DNA from: Bacillota bacterium
GTDB taxonomy: Bacteria > Bacillota > Clostridia > Oscillospirales > Oscillospiraceae
NCBI GenBank assembly: GCA_023386265.1
Contig: JAEWKA010000004.1
Span: forward strand, 496,001 to 560,000
Length of the DNA stretch: 64,000 nucleotides
Direction: 5' to 3'
A program made the translations under genes and the position numbers. The notes under the pieces are model-generated. The model saw only the letters and a list, made by a program, of their open reading frames with translations, was not told the DNA's origin and did not search any database. This document shows positions 63,696 to 64,000 of the stretch, piece by piece. Positions within the stretch are counted from its first letter, which is position 1. Every line of letters starts with the position of its first letter.

Positions 63696-63729
63696 ATAGG
63701 ATAGCCAAAATGGCTATCCTATTCTTTTT
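63696..63729 (+). terminator. Terminator of the arginine/carbamoyl phosphate operon
   Basis: 12-bp perfect stem ATAGGATAGCCA/TGGCTATCCTAT with a 3-base loop, then TCTTTTTC. Confidence 0.9.
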
Positions 63730-63746
63730 CGTCTGGAGGCGGGGCT

Positions 63747-64000
63747 TTGAGAAATGTTTTAATTGTTGAGGACGACAGGGCGCTTGCTAAGGGCATATGC
63801 ATAGCTCTTAAGAGCGACGACATCATTCCGCTTTCCTGCCACACCTTGACGAGTGCAAAGCAGGAGATAGCGGAAAAGAGTTTTGATTTATTCCTACTCG
63901 ACCTGAATCTTCCGGACGGTAACGGGCTCGATCTGCTTCCTGACCTCGCTGGAGTTGCGCCTGTCATTATCTTAACGGCTAACGACCTCGAAACAGACAT
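63747..64000 (+). CDS. Response regulator receiver domain protein (partial)
   Basis: The first 84 codons of a gene that runs off the right edge. It begins at a TTG (63747) seven bases after GGAGG and reads RNVLIVEDDRALAKGICIAL, then FDLFLLDLNLPDGNGLDLLP with the phosphorylatable Asp, then PVIILTAND. These are the acidic pocket, phospho-acceptor and Thr of a receiver domain. The DLNLPDGNG style is typical of OmpR-type regulators, but the output domain is outside the window. Confidence 0.85.
   Translation, partial: MRNVLIVEDDRALAKGICIALKSDDIIPLSCHTLTSAKQEIAEKSFDLFLLDLNLPDGNGLDLLPDLAGVAPVIILTANDLETD

Noticed and set aside
63719..64000. Minus-strand open frame at the right edge
   Set aside because: The plus strand encodes a clear receiver domain with a ribosome site, and the minus frame is its shadow.

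Overview
The window looks like chromosomal DNA of a low-to-moderate GC, S-layer-bearing member of the Clostridia; Oscillospirales-like is my best guess. The basis is AGGAGG-type ribosome sites with some TTG/GTG starts, Bacillota-style promoters, two proteins ending in SLH domains, clostridial synteny (spoVB/yabM-like, mazG, hup, rqcP) and a clostridial single-chain PurL. No species call is possible from sequence alone.

Left part (1-12300, minus strand): the 5' part of a PLP-dependent enzyme; a 2260-residue surface protein with a DUF4347 domain, long Ig/cadherin-like repeats and three SLH domains; a TIGR03032 (DUF4915)-type gene overlapping its start; and a tight sulfate-activation operon cysD-cysNC-TSUP permease. 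Together they suggest a sulfate uptake/PAPS module beside a cell-surface module.

12300-28450: an IS3 remnant and a Y-family polymerase plus YolD-like pair (accessory DNA), tRNA-Ser(CGA), an SGNH hydrolase, a DUF1836 regulator, a probably frameshifted small gene with a strong promoter, a CtpE-like P-type ATPase, an SLH/SH3/NlpC-type wall protein, serine synthesis (serC-serA), mtaB, a cysteine desulfurase and a small P-loop protein.

28500-40200: pgi, a D,D-carboxypeptidase, the rqcP-hup-mazG-flippase cluster, a PAS/GHKL protein whose H-box lacks the histidine, tatD, an O-antigen-ligase-like membrane protein and an FAD-dependent oxidoreductase.

40445-51835 (plus): a de novo purine operon purE-C-F-M-N-purO-like-AICAR transformylase-D-L. 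The usual bifunctional PurH is replaced by two separate proteins. purB and purA are not here.

51870-53030: a conserved small protein of unknown function and a secreted NlpC/P60 hydrolase. 53100-63730 (plus): a small leader-like ORF with a terminator, then argC-J-B-D-F-carA-carB. The last gene is an in-frame fusion of CarB with a diaminopimelate-epimerase-like domain that has lost one catalytic cysteine, the most unusual single gene in the window. A response regulator gene runs off the right edge.
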